Source: Bacteroides bouchesdurhonensis (GTDB lineage Bacteria; Bacteroidota; Bacteroidia; Bacteroidales; Bacteroidaceae). From it: DNA of 64,000 nt. This document shows, piece by piece, positions 8,641 through 16,664 of the stretch. The notes under the pieces are model-generated. The model was not told the origin of the DNA, ran no database searches, and worked only from the letters and a program-made list of their open reading frames with translations. Where the stretch lies: positions 3,388,577 through 3,452,576 of the forward strand of contig NZ_LT707006.1 of NCBI RefSeq assembly GCF_900155865.1. The letters run 5' to 3'. Numbering within the stretch: position 1 is the stretch's first letter; the number at the start of each line of letters is the position of its first letter. Both the position numbers and the translations under genes were made by a program.

Positions 8641-9902
8641 AACCGAGAAACAAATTTGAAAAAGCAGTTCTTGCCCAAAGCAAGAAACTACGCCCGATAA
8701 CCCCGATACAGATAAATTGGGCATTCCGTAATTGCGTGGAGCATTATGCACACCGCTTGCCGAAAGGTCGTACCACTTGTATGGATTGCGGTCATAGTTG
8801 GGTAATGACGGAGCAGACCGAGCATTGTACGTGTCCCGAATGTGGAGCAAGTTTGAAAGTCTGCCTCACCTATCAGCGCAAGGTAAGACAAAAGCAGTAT
8901 TTCACAACCCTTACCACAAGCGGAGAATACCAAGTGCTACGAATGTTCTTGCTTGTCGTGGGTATGGAGAAAGGGGTTAATGCCAAGTCCTATGCCCTTG
9001 AAATCGGGCAGTATTGGTGGAATGAACAAGGGCGTAAGGCTGTTGTTGCCATTCCACGCACATTGGGATGCTACATCGACACGTTCTCATTCGCTTCTCC
9101 TTTTGCTATCCGCAATGACAATGAAGCGTACCGCCATATCTCATATTCCCCGATATATCCAAGATATAAGGTGTTGCCGACGCTCCGCAGAAACGGCTTT
9201 AACGGCAATTTCCACGACATTGTACCCACCAAACTAATACCGGCATTATTGTCGGACAGCCGTGCGGAAACGCTGTTGAAGGCAGGGCAATATCCCATGT
9301 TGCGCTACTATCTGTACCACTCTTTCAATATTGGAGAGTATTGGGCTTCAATCAAGATATGTATCCGCAACGGCTATACTATTGAGGACGGCTCAATGTG
9401 GCGTGACACCATAGACCTCCTGCGTCATTTCGGCAAGGACACAAACAGCCCGAAATACGTTTGCCCTGCCGACCTCAAAGTTGAACACGACAAGTTGGTG
9501 GCAAAGCGCAACCTGCAAAGGAAACATGAGCGGACTGAACAGCAACGCAGGAAAGCGATTGAGGACGAGAAACAATATCTGAAAGCTAAGGGCATATTCT
9601 TCGGACTTGCCTTTACCGACAGCCTTATTTGCGTCAAAGTCATAGAGAGCGTGGAAGAAATGGCAGAGGAAGGAAGGACGATGCACCATTGTGTGGGCGG
9701 TTACCACAAACGAAAAGACTCCCTTATCCTATCCGCCACCATTGACGGAAAACGAATTGAAACGATAGAGGTGTCACTAAAAACTTTTGAGGTGGTGCAG
9801 TGTCGTGGCGTATGCAACGAGAACTCCGAATACCACGACCGCATCATCGCCCTTGTGAACAAGAACGCCAACCTTATCCGCCAGCGGATGAAAGCGGCAT
9901 AA
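8637..9902 (+). CDS. PcfJ-like protein
   Basis: A 421-residue protein with a zinc-ribbon-like segment near residues 48-75 (CMDCGHSW and CTCPECGASLKVC) and a C-terminal region beginning around residue 315 with the signature MHHCVGGYHKR followed by ETIEVSLKTFEVVQCRG, typical of the PcfJ family. PcfJ was first noted in the pCF10 conjugation region and is widespread on mobile elements and phages; its molecular role is not established, although nucleic-acid binding is plausible given the zinc ribbon. It is translationally coupled to the PcfK-like gene, and the pair probably acts together. Confidence 0.8.
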   Translation: MKPRNKFEKAVLAQSKKLRPITPIQINWAFRNCVEHYAHRLPKGRTTCMDCGHSWVMTEQTEHCTCPECGASLKVCLTYQRKVRQKQYFTTLTTSGEYQVLRMFLLVVGMEKGVNAKSYALEIGQYWWNEQGRKAVVAIPRTLGCYIDTFSFASPFAIRNDNEAYRHISYSPIYPRYKVLPTLRRNGFNGNFHDIVPTKLIPALLSDSRAETLLKAGQYPMLRYYLYHSFNIGEYWASIKICIRNGYTIEDGSMWRDTIDLLRHFGKDTNSPKYVCPADLKVEHDKLVAKRNLQRKHERTEQQRRKAIEDEKQYLKAKGIFFGLAFTDSLICVKVIESVEEMAEEGRTMHHCVGGYHKRKDSLILSATIDGKRIETIEVSLKTFEVVQCRGVCNENSEYHDRIIALVNKNANLIRQRMKAA

Positions 9903-9926
9903 TATCGACATCTAACAACTAACATT

Positions 9927-10184
9927 ATGGAAGTAAGATTTGAAAGCATGGTTTTCCTATGGGATGATAAAATCCCCACGATGTTCCTTGAATTTATGAA
10001 CCTCCTCACTCTTTGTCAGAGTGAGGAGCAATTAAGGGCGAGCGTCAAGGACTTTGCCGAGAAACACGAACTTGACAAGTTCTTCCTTTACGGCTTCGGC
10101 TCTCATCATTTCTACCTGCACCAACGCTACACGAGCGACCCCGAAATGGTGATGCAACACAGAGTGCTGTCTGTACATTTCTAA
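9927..10184 (+). CDS. Small hypothetical protein
   Basis: An 85-residue acidic and aromatic-rich protein starting MEVRFESMVFLWDD. It lies 24 bases after the PcfJ-like gene and in the same direction. No domain is recognised. Base composition and codon use match its neighbours, supporting a genuine gene of the accessory operon. Confidence 0.55.
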   Translation: MEVRFESMVFLWDDKIPTMFLEFMNLLTLCQSEEQLRASVKDFAEKHELDKFFLYGFGSHHFYLHQRYTSDPEMVMQHRVLSVHF

Positions 10185-10215
10185 TCATCTAAATAACAAC
10201 GACTATGGCAACAAA

Positions 10216-10434
10216 ATGACAATTAACGGAGTAAGCACCTGCCAATCGGCAGGAACGGAGAACTACGAGAAATTCCAAACGGGTATCGACAGACGCAAAC
10301 GCACCCTTGTGCAATACGACTACCGCCACACGGACGGGGAACTTTTCTCTTGTGTCAAACCCACATTAGACGAATGTCGAGCCGCACGGGACAAGTGGCT
10401 AACGGCAAAGGAAAGGAAGGAGGAGAAGCGATGA
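10216..10434 (+). CDS. DUF3873-like small protein
   Basis: The 72 residues contain MTINGVSTCQSAGTENYEKF and QYDYRHTDGELFSCVKPTL, the pattern of the DUF3873 family found almost only on Bacteroidales conjugative transposons. Function is unknown. A tiny five-codon frame starting at 10205 ends on the ATGA that begins this gene, and its own stop overlaps the next start (ATGA at 10431-10434), so it is translationally coupled on at least one side. Confidence 0.75.
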   Translation: MTINGVSTCQSAGTENYEKFQTGIDRRKRTLVQYDYRHTDGELFSCVKPTLDECRAARDKWLTAKERKEEKR

Positions 10435-10679
10435 ACGAAGCAGGCTACCAAACGCTGATAGTCAAATTCAGCGAACCCATTACGGCATTGGACGGCATCT
10501 TTGACGATGCCGAAGCGTGGGGAGTTGATACCCTAAAGGGGTGGATAGACAGCTATGAAAGCAGCCGTTTCACTGCCATTGACAGCCATACGGCAGTCAT
10601 CACGAGCGAGTATAGCATGGAATGTCTGAAAGAGTGGCTGGAAAAATGCACACCCATAACCGAGAAAACAGAATTTTGA
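10431..10679 (+). CDS. Small acidic hypothetical protein
   Basis: From the ATG at 10431 (MNEAGYQTLIVKF) the protein is 82 residues with a predicted alpha/beta pattern and acidic charge. A longer frame from 10350 overlaps the DUF3873 gene and is rejected because the ATGA overlap gives a natural coupled start. A GC-rich hairpin follows the stop (10686-10705). No family is recognised. Confidence 0.6.
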   Translation: MNEAGYQTLIVKFSEPITALDGIFDDAEAWGVDTLKGWIDSYESSRFTAIDSHTAVITSEYSMECLKEWLEKCTPITEKTEF

Positions 10680-10685
10680 ACATTG

Positions 10686-10705
10686 GGGCGGTGTCCGCAC
10701 CGCCC
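10686..10705 (+). promoter_or_regulatory. GC-rich intergenic hairpin
   Basis: GGGCGGTG and CACCGCCC form a perfect 8-bp stem with a TCCG loop directly after the stop of the previous gene. There is no T-run, so it is more likely an mRNA-stability or processing structure than a terminator. A similar hairpin follows the next gene (11048-11063). Confidence 0.5.
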
Positions 10706-10732
10706 GAACCATAAACCTAAAAGACAACGGAT

Positions 10733-11041
10733 ATGATAGCAAAGACAATTTTAGAGCAGATTGGCGGCAGACGCTTTGCCGCCATGACGGGAAGCAAAGA
10801 CTTCACAGACATGGGCAACGGCTTGCGCATGAGCCTTGCGAGGAACAAGACCAGTGCCAACCGCCTTGACATCATCTATGACGGAGGGGCAGACCTATAC
10901 AATATGCGTTTCTACCGCAAGACGTTCAGCAAAAAGACATTCGAGAGCAGGACGAAGGACATTGAAACGCACGAGGGGATATATTGCGATATGCTGGAGG
11001 AAATGTTCACGATGGTAACGGGACTTTACACCCGCTTTTGA
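10733..11041 (+). CDS. Hypothetical conjugative-transposon protein
   Basis: A 102-residue basic protein starting MIAKTILEQIGGRRFAAMTG. The first half has a strand-helix pattern with DGGADLYNMRFYR, and the end is helical. It looks like the short hypothetical proteins that recur on CTnDOT-family elements, but no function is known. It is flanked by GC-rich hairpins on both sides. Confidence 0.6.
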   Translation: MIAKTILEQIGGRRFAAMTGSKDFTDMGNGLRMSLARNKTSANRLDIIYDGGADLYNMRFYRKTFSKKTFESRTKDIETHEGIYCDMLEEMFTMVTGLYTRF

Positions 11042-11047
11042 GGGGTG

Positions 11048-11063
11048 GGCGGCAAAAGCCGCC
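11048..11063 (+). promoter_or_regulatory. GC-rich intergenic hairpin
   Basis: GGCGGC-AAAA-GCCGCC forms a perfect 6-bp stem just after the preceding stop and is followed by TACTTTCTTTC. It could act as a weak terminator or as an mRNA-stabilising structure between two genes of the same direction. Confidence 0.4.
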
Positions 11064-11157
11064 TACTTTCTTTCATGAGCATGATGGCGGATAAGAAAGT
11101 AGGCAAAGAAACCTTTGTACCAATCTACGATAGTATTCACAAAAACAAGTTTTAATC

Positions 11158-11379
11158 ATGGAAACAATCAGACAGAACGGAAAAACCATCTTGTACAGCA
11201 ACGACGGCATAAGCATAAAGATGGTTTTCAAGAACCTTACGGGCAGGAATTTTCAAGGTCAGGAATATACAGACTATATCCGGCATATCGCAATCGGCAG
11301 CATGGGATTTTCACCCGGTATCATAGAGCATTGCAGGGACGGTGAGGTTGCAGGCAAAGGGACAATCCCGAATGTATGA
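11158..11379 (+). CDS. Small hypothetical protein, last gene of accessory run
   Basis: A 73-residue protein beginning METIRQNGKTILYSNDG, with a compact strand-rich pattern. It is the last plus-strand gene before a strong bidirectional terminator and converges on the tra operon. No family is recognised. A different frame at 11115-11345 overlaps it and looks less protein-like. Confidence 0.55.
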   Translation: METIRQNGKTILYSNDGISIKMVFKNLTGRNFQGQEYTDYIRHIAIGSMGFSPGIIEHCRDGEVAGKGTIPNV

Positions 11380-11385
11380 AAACTG

Positions 11386-11424
11386 AAACTCCGATGAAGT
11401 TGGCGGCTTCATCGGAGTTTCTTT
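11386..11424. terminator. Strong bidirectional terminator between convergent operons
   Basis: A perfect 14-bp stem (11386-11399 with 11407-11420, AAACTCCGATGAAG on the left arm) has a 7-base loop and T-rich flanks on both strands. It separates the plus-strand accessory operon from the end of the minus-strand tra operon, exactly where a shared terminator is expected. Confidence 0.85.
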
Positions 11425-11441
11425 CGTCAGACACTTATTCT

Positions 11442-11969
11442 TTATGGTACATACAGCAGCGCAAACTCAGCCTTCCTTCGTTTGAGCAGCATGGCGTGGC
11501 GTTTCCCCTTATAGTTACAGAAAGCGATATACTCCCGGTAGATGTTCCTGTCACCCGCCTCCAGCTTTCGGATTAGCGTGCTTTTGGGTATCTTCCCACT
11601 CCCCAAAAGACGGTACGGACCGACATTGTAGGCGAGCGTGGCAAGCAGAAGCGAATCCTTCCCGAACTGCTGGAACATCGCGCAGAACTTCCGCAGGTCT
11701 TTTCGCAGAAGCGCGTCCGCCTGCCGCTTCGTCATGGTGCGTGCCGAATACCTTTCCCCCGGCTGCAACCGATGTCCATATCCTACATACGGGTGATGTT
11801 TTTCCGAATGCCAGCCCTCAAAATACTTCGTGCATCGCACCGCCCTCTCAAATGGTGGCAGCCGGTAGATAGCCGCCTGCCCGTCCGTTCCCTCATGGCG
11901 TCTGTTCCGTGCGGACACGGAACAGACCGCCAGAAGCGAACAGAGGATAGCCATGAATACACGCATCAT
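11442..11969 (-). CDS. T4-type lysozyme (GH24-like), tra operon-linked
   Basis: A 175-residue protein with an N-terminal signal peptide (hydrophobic to about residue 20, SVSA) followed by a lysozyme domain. The segment YFEGWHSEKHHPYVGYGHRL carries the catalytic Glu and the G-Y-G-H block of glycoside hydrolase family 24. It would cut peptidoglycan in the periplasm to let the mating channel pass. It overlaps traQ by an ATGA and is the last gene of the tra operon. GH24 enzymes at the end of CTnDOT-type transfer operons are common. Confidence 0.85.
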   Translation of the reverse strand: MMRVFMAILCSLLAVCSVSARNRRHEGTDGQAAIYRLPPFERAVRCTKYFEGWHSEKHHPYVGYGHRLQPGERYSARTMTKRQADALLRKDLRKFCAMFQQFGKDSLLLATLAYNVGPYRLLGSGKIPKSTLIRKLEAGDRNIYREYIAFCNYKGKRHAMLLKRRKAEFALLYVP

Positions 11970-12472
11970 CGTGTAAGGGGCTTGAAGTTCCCGATGGGGA
12001 CAACAGTGATAACCCCGTCATCCTTCACGTTTCGGTTGTTGAAGTCAAATTCCAACTCATAGGAGTTGCCGAAATTGTCCTCCACTACCACGATGAAGTT
12101 GTGCGCCTCGTCACCTTGCGCCGTGTAGTACAGCCGGAACTTCTCGTTTTCGAGCAGGTAGCGGTCATTGGGCAGGAAAGTGATGCCGTTGTCCATTTTC
12201 AGTGTGCCCTCACCCTCGAACTGGAAATACCGGATGGTATAGAGGGTATTGGCGAAATCGCCCGTTTTCTTCAGCTCACAGCGGATTTCCACCGTCTGCC
12301 CCTTTGTGACCTTGTTCGGCACGGGCATGGTTTCCACCGTGAAGGGATAGGATTGCTGGATGTCCATATCGTCGTCGCACGATACGAATGTGAATGACAC
12401 TGCAGCGAACAGGCAGAGTGCCAACGCCTTGAAGATTGATGTTCTCTTGTTCTTGTTGTTCAGTATGTTCAT
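11966..12472 (-). CDS. traQ: Conjugative transposon protein TraQ (DUF3872-like lipoprotein)
   Basis: The 168-residue protein starts with a signal sequence ending in the lipobox FVSC (residue 32 region), followed by a beta-sandwich-like domain with VTKGQTVEIRCELK and FEGEGTLKMDNGITF. This matches the DUF3872 proteins called TraQ in CTnDOT-family elements. It is probably an outer-membrane or periplasmic lipoprotein of the mating apparatus. It starts where traP ends and overlaps the lysozyme gene by four bases. The exact role is unknown. Confidence 0.85.
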   Translation of the reverse strand: MNILNNKNKRTSIFKALALCLFAAVSFTFVSCDDDMDIQQSYPFTVETMPVPNKVTKGQTVEIRCELKKTGDFANTLYTIRYFQFEGEGTLKMDNGITFLPNDRYLLENEKFRLYYTAQGDEAHNFIVVVEDNFGNSYELEFDFNNRNVKDDGVITVVPIGNFKPLTR

Positions 12473-13347
12473 TATTCTTTGATTTTTAGATTGTTGTTCT
12501 TTTGTTGTTTTCTTGATACTTGTTGCAGGTACTCGTTCAAGTCCTTGCAGCCTTGATAGATGCCGGAACGGTCTGTCACCTTTCCTCCGTAGCGTGTCCG
12601 CAGGGCTTCCATTGCCCTGCGTCCGGCTTCGTCTCGGTCGAGGTAACAGTCGATGCGCTCGTACCAGTCCAGATGTTTCAAAGCCTTTTCCACGTTGGCG
12701 ACGGAGTTCAGCACAAGGCAGTCACCCGTTGCCAAACCGAGCGTGACGGCGGACAGGAAGTCCATAAAGCCCTCGAACACGCTGCACACGTCCGCCGGGA
12801 TGTCCCCCGCCTTGACCAGCGACACGTCCTTTGGTGGTACGCAACCCTTGAAACGGCGGCTTCGGGTTTCATAGCCGCCCGACACGTTCGGAAAGCCGAC
12901 GGCAAAGTACCGCTTACCACGCACGCCGTAGTTCAGGCGGCAGCAGTGGCGGGATGCAACGGCATAAGGGATGCCTCTTTCCTTCAAATACTCCGTCAGC
13001 GGAGAGCGGAGCAGCGGGACGGCTTCCACTCCCTCAAAGGCAGGTTCGGACGGTTCCGGCAGGTACAACGGCTTTTCTGCTGCGGCAAGCGGCATACGGG
13101 CGGTTTCCGCTATGAATCTCGCCTGCGCCATGAAATCCCCGCTTCGGGTAAACTCCCCGACAAGCGTGAAGATGTCGCCGCCCTTGCCCAAGCCGAAGTC
13201 GTACCAGAGCTGTTTCGCCACGTTCACACGGAAGGAGGGCGTGCGTTCACTGCGGTATGGCGCACGATACCACAGCTCGTTTCCGCTCCTTCGGACAGGC
13301 TCATGTCCCAGCCGTGCGAGAAAGTCCGCAATGGGTATCTGCCTCAT
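12472..13347 (-). CDS. traP: TraP, primase-like protein (degenerate CHC2 plus TOPRIM)
   Basis: From the ATG at 13347 (MRQIPIADFLARLGHEP), chosen because it overlaps the traO stop in an ATGA, the protein is 291 residues. Residues about 20-65 have the fold pattern of a CHC2 primase zinc finger (SERTPSFRVN...WYDFGLGKGGD) but the zinc-binding Cys/His residues are missing. The TOPRIM part has CSVFEGFMDF and the acidic CYLDRDEAG. It may prime complementary-strand synthesis in recipients. An alternative start at 13371 would add 8 residues. An almost parallel protein is encoded at 37035-37922. Confidence 0.85.
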   Translation of the reverse strand: MRQIPIADFLARLGHEPVRRSGNELWYRAPYRSERTPSFRVNVAKQLWYDFGLGKGGDIFTLVGEFTRSGDFMAQARFIAETARMPLAAAEKPLYLPEPSEPAFEGVEAVPLLRSPLTEYLKERGIPYAVASRHCCRLNYGVRGKRYFAVGFPNVSGGYETRSRRFKGCVPPKDVSLVKAGDIPADVCSVFEGFMDFLSAVTLGLATGDCLVLNSVANVEKALKHLDWYERIDCYLDRDEAGRRAMEALRTRYGGKVTDRSGIYQGCKDLNEYLQQVSRKQQKNNNLKIKE

Positions 13348-13955
13348 ATTCTCAATGTCCGTCCGTTCCATGCGACGTGTCTGTTGATGATTATCTTGAC
13401 GCCCGCCCCGAACTGCGTATGGAACTTCCGTGTGTCGCCACCCCACAGCAGGCGCTCCCGGAGGTTGGCGAGCAGGGCGATACGGTCAGCCACGTAAAAC
13501 TCCACATCGAGCGTCAGCGCACCGCCGTAGATGAAGGCGTCCCGGTCATGGAGCGTGGAGCCGTCATGCAGCACTTTCTCGCCCCAATTCACCGACTCAT
13601 ATCCGGCGAGAGCCGAAGCCCCCGCATAGACGAACACTATTTTACGGGCGTCGGAGAGTATCTTGAAATAATAACCGCCCTCCGCCGTGAACTGCGCCAC
13701 AGGTATGGCGGTATCCTTGTACGGGTTGTTCTTCAAGAGGTATTCGCCACCGAACACCCACTTGTTACCGTTCTTCGTGTAGGTGGAGAGAGCCGCCCCG
13801 AAACTGTAACCGCCATTGTTGCCACTTAAACGCATACCGTCCACAAGGTTAGCTCTCAATTCGATGCCCTGCATCTTCGGCAGGCACCGCTGGGCGTGCG
13901 CCTGCCCCGTGAAGAGGGCAAGCGATGCGATGATGATTGCGATGTGCTTTCTCAT
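13344..13955 (-). CDS. traO: Conjugal transfer protein TraO (outer-membrane barrel-like)
   Basis: This 203-residue protein has a signal peptide ending AQRC and alternating hydrophobic/aromatic strands with glycine turns (GGYSFGAALSTYTK, GGEYLLKNNPYK) as expected for a small outer-membrane beta-barrel. It corresponds to the TraO family of Bacteroides conjugative transposons. It would sit in the outer membrane as part of the mating channel. It lies 2 bases from traN and overlaps traP. A homologue-like barrel is encoded at 53176-53700 in the second system. Confidence 0.85.
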   Translation of the reverse strand: MRKHIAIIIASLALFTGQAHAQRCLPKMQGIELRANLVDGMRLSGNNGGYSFGAALSTYTKNGNKWVFGGEYLLKNNPYKDTAIPVAQFTAEGGYYFKILSDARKIVFVYAGASALAGYESVNWGEKVLHDGSTLHDRDAFIYGGALTLDVEFYVADRIALLANLRERLLWGGDTRKFHTQFGAGVKIIINRHVAWNGRTLRI

Positions 13956-13957
13956 GG

Positions 13958-14944
13958 TCAGCGCACTTGAAGTTCGTTGATGGTACCCGCACGTACCAAG
14001 TCCTCGTTCTCAATCACGAAGGACTGATGACGGCCTCCGTTCTTCTCGTTCAGCTCCACCACGAGGCACTTGCCGTCGGGGATGGTGAACTTCGCCATCG
14101 TGAATACCGTGCGCTCGCTCTTTCTGCCCGGCACACAGGTGGCATAGTTCTGCGCACGGAGCGGCAGGATGATCTGCTCCTGCACGGCGGTACGCTTCGC
14201 CACCTTCTTGTCCACGATTTTCCACGTGATATAGTCCACATCGAAAGGCACGTTGCTTTGGTTCCTGATTTCCGTGTGGAAATAGAGAAGTCCGTTGTGC
14301 GTGTAGATGCCTTTCAGAAGGTACTGGATGCCGAAACGCTTGCAGCCGATGTGTTTCACCTCACGCTTGTTCTGCTTGTAAATGGACTTCATGATAAGGC
14401 GCACCAGCATGGGACTTTCGCTACCCAGCTCTTTCAGATAGATTTCCTGCGCGTTGTTCGGACGGTTCACCGCCTCGCCGTCATGGATGAAGTCGCACAT
14501 CTCCACGTTGAGCAGCAGCGGTTCGGCGGCGTACTTCACGTTGAAGGTGTAGAAACTCCCGTCCTCCGTTATCACGGACATATTGGTTTCGTTCGGGAAG
14601 TTCCTCACGGTCGCTTTCACGCGGATGACGTTCTCCGCTCCGTCGGCTTTACCCGCAATCAGGTCGGGCGAGCCTAAATCGACGTAGCGCACCTCCGAGG
14701 GGAAAATGACGTGGACGGTCTTGTCGTAGGTCACTTCCAAGCCGTGCGGGGGAACCATGCGGTCGAAGGTCAGCTTCTTTGTCAGCCCGTGATACAGATC
14801 GCCGTCCGCCTCCTTCTGCGGATAGACCTCCTTTGTCAAGGTCGGTTGTTCACTTCCGTTGTCCGTTACAACGGTTACGTTCTCCTGCGCGTTGGCAGTT
14901 ACGATGCCCATAGCGAGGGCAAACATGATGATTACTTTTTTCAT
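13958..14944 (-). CDS. traN: Conjugative transposon protein TraN (DUF4138-like, VirB9-type role)
   Basis: A 328-residue exported protein: signal peptide to about residue 19 (TANAQE), then an N-terminal beta-rich half with VIFPSEVRYVDLGSPDLIAGK, typical of TraN/DUF4138 proteins, and a C-terminal half with IRNQSNVPFDVDYITWKI. TraN is regarded as the VirB9-like periplasmic or outer-membrane core component. Its ATG is preceded by the repeated leader CCACTAAAATCCAAAGTA (14947-14964). Sits between traM and traO. Confident family call from both conserved blocks. Confidence 0.9.
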   Translation of the reverse strand: MKKVIIMFALAMGIVTANAQENVTVVTDNGSEQPTLTKEVYPQKEADGDLYHGLTKKLTFDRMVPPHGLEVTYDKTVHVIFPSEVRYVDLGSPDLIAGKADGAENVIRVKATVRNFPNETNMSVITEDGSFYTFNVKYAAEPLLLNVEMCDFIHDGEAVNRPNNAQEIYLKELGSESPMLVRLIMKSIYKQNKREVKHIGCKRFGIQYLLKGIYTHNGLLYFHTEIRNQSNVPFDVDYITWKIVDKKVAKRTAVQEQIILPLRAQNYATCVPGRKSERTVFTMAKFTIPDGKCLVVELNEKNGGRHQSFVIENEDLVRAGTINELQVR

Positions 14945-14946
14945 TC

Positions 14947-14964
14947 TACTTTGGATTTTAGTGG
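14947..14964 (-). repeat. Repeated translation-leader motif, copy before traN
   Basis: The minus strand reads CCACTAAAATCCAAAGTA ending 2 bases before the traN ATG. The same 18 bases precede traI (18960-18977), a one-base-shorter version lies at 22634-22650 in the gap before traE, and a close variant directly precedes mobA (25762-25778, plus strand). Confidence 0.8.
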
Positions 14965-15013
14965 TAAATAAAAATTTGGTTGTTGTTTTTTTAGTCGTTG
15001 ATTGTTATTGTTT

Positions 15014-16369
15014 TCAATCTCTGTCCTGATATAGCATGACCTTGTATCCGGATTTCAGATGCACCTTGACGGTACGCATCTTCTTGGCGATATACTGGCT
15101 CGTGCCTTGTATCAGCCCCTTGCCCAAGTCGGAGGCGAGCTGCGCCCCTGCGTTGGTGGAGATATTAATGCTGCTGCCCAGCGAGCCGCCCATGTTGGCG
15201 GCAACCTCCCTGACGGCGTTCATCTCCATCGAGTTTGGAATGAAGATGCCGGGCTGTCCGTCCGTGTCATACACCGCCAGTTCTACCGGTATAATCGTAC
15301 CTGCGTACTCCAGCGAAGTAATTTCAATATCGAGTCGTTCGCCCTGAATCTTTGCCGTGCCTACCACCACTGCATTGCGGGGTATGATTTTGTCCGCCAC
15401 TGCCATCGGCTCCAGCAGCCGTAATCTTACCGCCTGCCCGTCAGTCACACTCTGCGCCCCATAGACACACGCCGATATGGTGTTCCTGTCCGATACAGTC
15501 GTGACACCCACCGCCGTATTGAAACTGCGGTTGCGCTCCTGCGAGAAGGAGGCGACAAACTCAGCGTTGCTCATCGGCTGTGAGAGCGAAGATACCACCT
15601 GATGCGTTACCTGCCTGACAGGTGCAGCCGTGTTCTTTCCGGCTTTCTGCACATGGTAAGGTTCTGCCGCCTGTCCGACAGGTGGCTGTGTACCGTTCTG
15701 ACCGCCCATGTACTTCGCCGCCAGCTCGTAGGACTTTTCCATGAGTGCCACTTGATCATCCATAGAGGATGCCTTGCCTTTCTCGGTTTCCAGTTCCGAT
15801 TCCAGCGAGGCGATACGCTCCAACAGTTCGTCCATTTCCGCGTTGTCGTTCTTCGGCTGCTCATAGAAGTTGCCGAGCGTGGTATTGAGGTCGCGGTAGG
15901 CAGCTGCGGAGGATTGGATGGTTTTCGGAGCGGATGATTTTGCTGTTGCATCTTCCGCATTTCCGGGATTAGCAAGGTCGAAGTCCCTGCCGCCGTCCGT
16001 TTCCGCCACCTCGCGGTCGAACATATCGCCCAGTTCCTGCATGGCGCGGCTGCGGTTCTCCTGCCGTTCCTCCATTGCTCCCTGTTCGTAGGCTTTCGCC
16101 TTGTCGCCGATGATCTGGCGGTTCGCCTTGTCAGCGTCGGGCATTTCGATGTTGTAACCACCCGTTCCCGGTTGCTGCTCCTTGTCGGAAGACGGGGCGA
16201 ATGTCAGCCACATAGCACCGATGAATACCAGCACTATAGCGGGCAGCACTATCATTTTCTGACGTTTCAGCCTTTGGGCTTCGGTCAGCGGCTTGCGCTC
16301 CTTCTTCGGTTTCCCGTTGTCGGGAGCCGCCTTGTTCTCGTTTTTAGGTTCATTCTTCGTCTGTTCCAT
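15014..16369 (-). CDS. traM: Conjugative transposon protein TraM (VirB10-like)
   Basis: A 451-residue protein with a charged cytoplasmic N-terminus, one membrane helix at about residues 38-58, a long coiled-coil/low-complexity periplasmic linker, and a C-terminal domain with RLRLLEPMAVADKIIPRN and AVYDTDGQPGIFIPNS. This is the layout of VirB10/TraM proteins bridging inner and outer membranes. Its start overlaps the traL end by 20 bases. The second system encodes a paralogue at 50333-51484 that shares the DTDGxxGxxxPNS block. Confidence 0.9.
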   Translation of the reverse strand: MEQTKNEPKNENKAAPDNGKPKKERKPLTEAQRLKRQKMIVLPAIVLVFIGAMWLTFAPSSDKEQQPGTGGYNIEMPDADKANRQIIGDKAKAYEQGAMEERQENRSRAMQELGDMFDREVAETDGGRDFDLANPGNAEDATAKSSAPKTIQSSAAAYRDLNTTLGNFYEQPKNDNAEMDELLERIASLESELETEKGKASSMDDQVALMEKSYELAAKYMGGQNGTQPPVGQAAEPYHVQKAGKNTAAPVRQVTHQVVSSLSQPMSNAEFVASFSQERNRSFNTAVGVTTVSDRNTISACVYGAQSVTDGQAVRLRLLEPMAVADKIIPRNAVVVGTAKIQGERLDIEITSLEYAGTIIPVELAVYDTDGQPGIFIPNSMEMNAVREVAANMGGSLGSSINISTNAGAQLASDLGKGLIQGTSQYIAKKMRTVKVHLKSGYKVMLYQDRD

Positions 16370-16658
16370 ATAAATAAGGTATTACATTATGATTGTTGTC
16401 CGGCTTTATGGACAGTTCCACCTGTCCGGCATGGTCTGTTACCATCCGGCTGCCGTCATTCCTGCCGATTTCATAGACGGCTTTGCCGAAGGTGTAGAGG
16501 GCAAGCACCGCAAAGGCGGCGAGCATCGCCAGCACGATGCGCCTGCGTGTCTTCGGGGGCAAACCGTCCAGATAGCCTTTGAGCCTTGCCACCAGCATTT
16601 TCTTTTTGTCGTGGAGCTTCCAGTACGCACGCCAAAATGATTTTTTGATTTTCTTCAT
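16350..16658 (-). CDS. traL: Conjugative transposon protein TraL (DUF3989-like)
   Basis: A 102-residue protein with a basic N-terminus (KKIKKSFWRAYWKLHDKKK), a PPKTRRRIV motif before one membrane helix (about residues 42-62), and a short periplasmic tail containing GQVELSIKP. This is the standard TraL pattern in CTnDOT-type operons, placed between traK and traM as usual. Probably an inner-membrane accessory subunit of the channel. Confidence 0.88.
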   Translation of the reverse strand: MKKIKKSFWRAYWKLHDKKKMLVARLKGYLDGLPPKTRRRIVLAMLAAFAVLALYTFGKAVYEIGRNDGSRMVTDHAGQVELSIKPDNNHNVIPYLYGTDEE

Positions 16659-16664
16659 GTCCGT

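Noticed and set aside
12520..13497. 325-residue open frame on the plus strand opposite traP
   Set aside because: It mirrors a real gene with TOPRIM motifs on the other strand; composition is His/Arg/Val-rich as in antisense frames of GC-rich genes.
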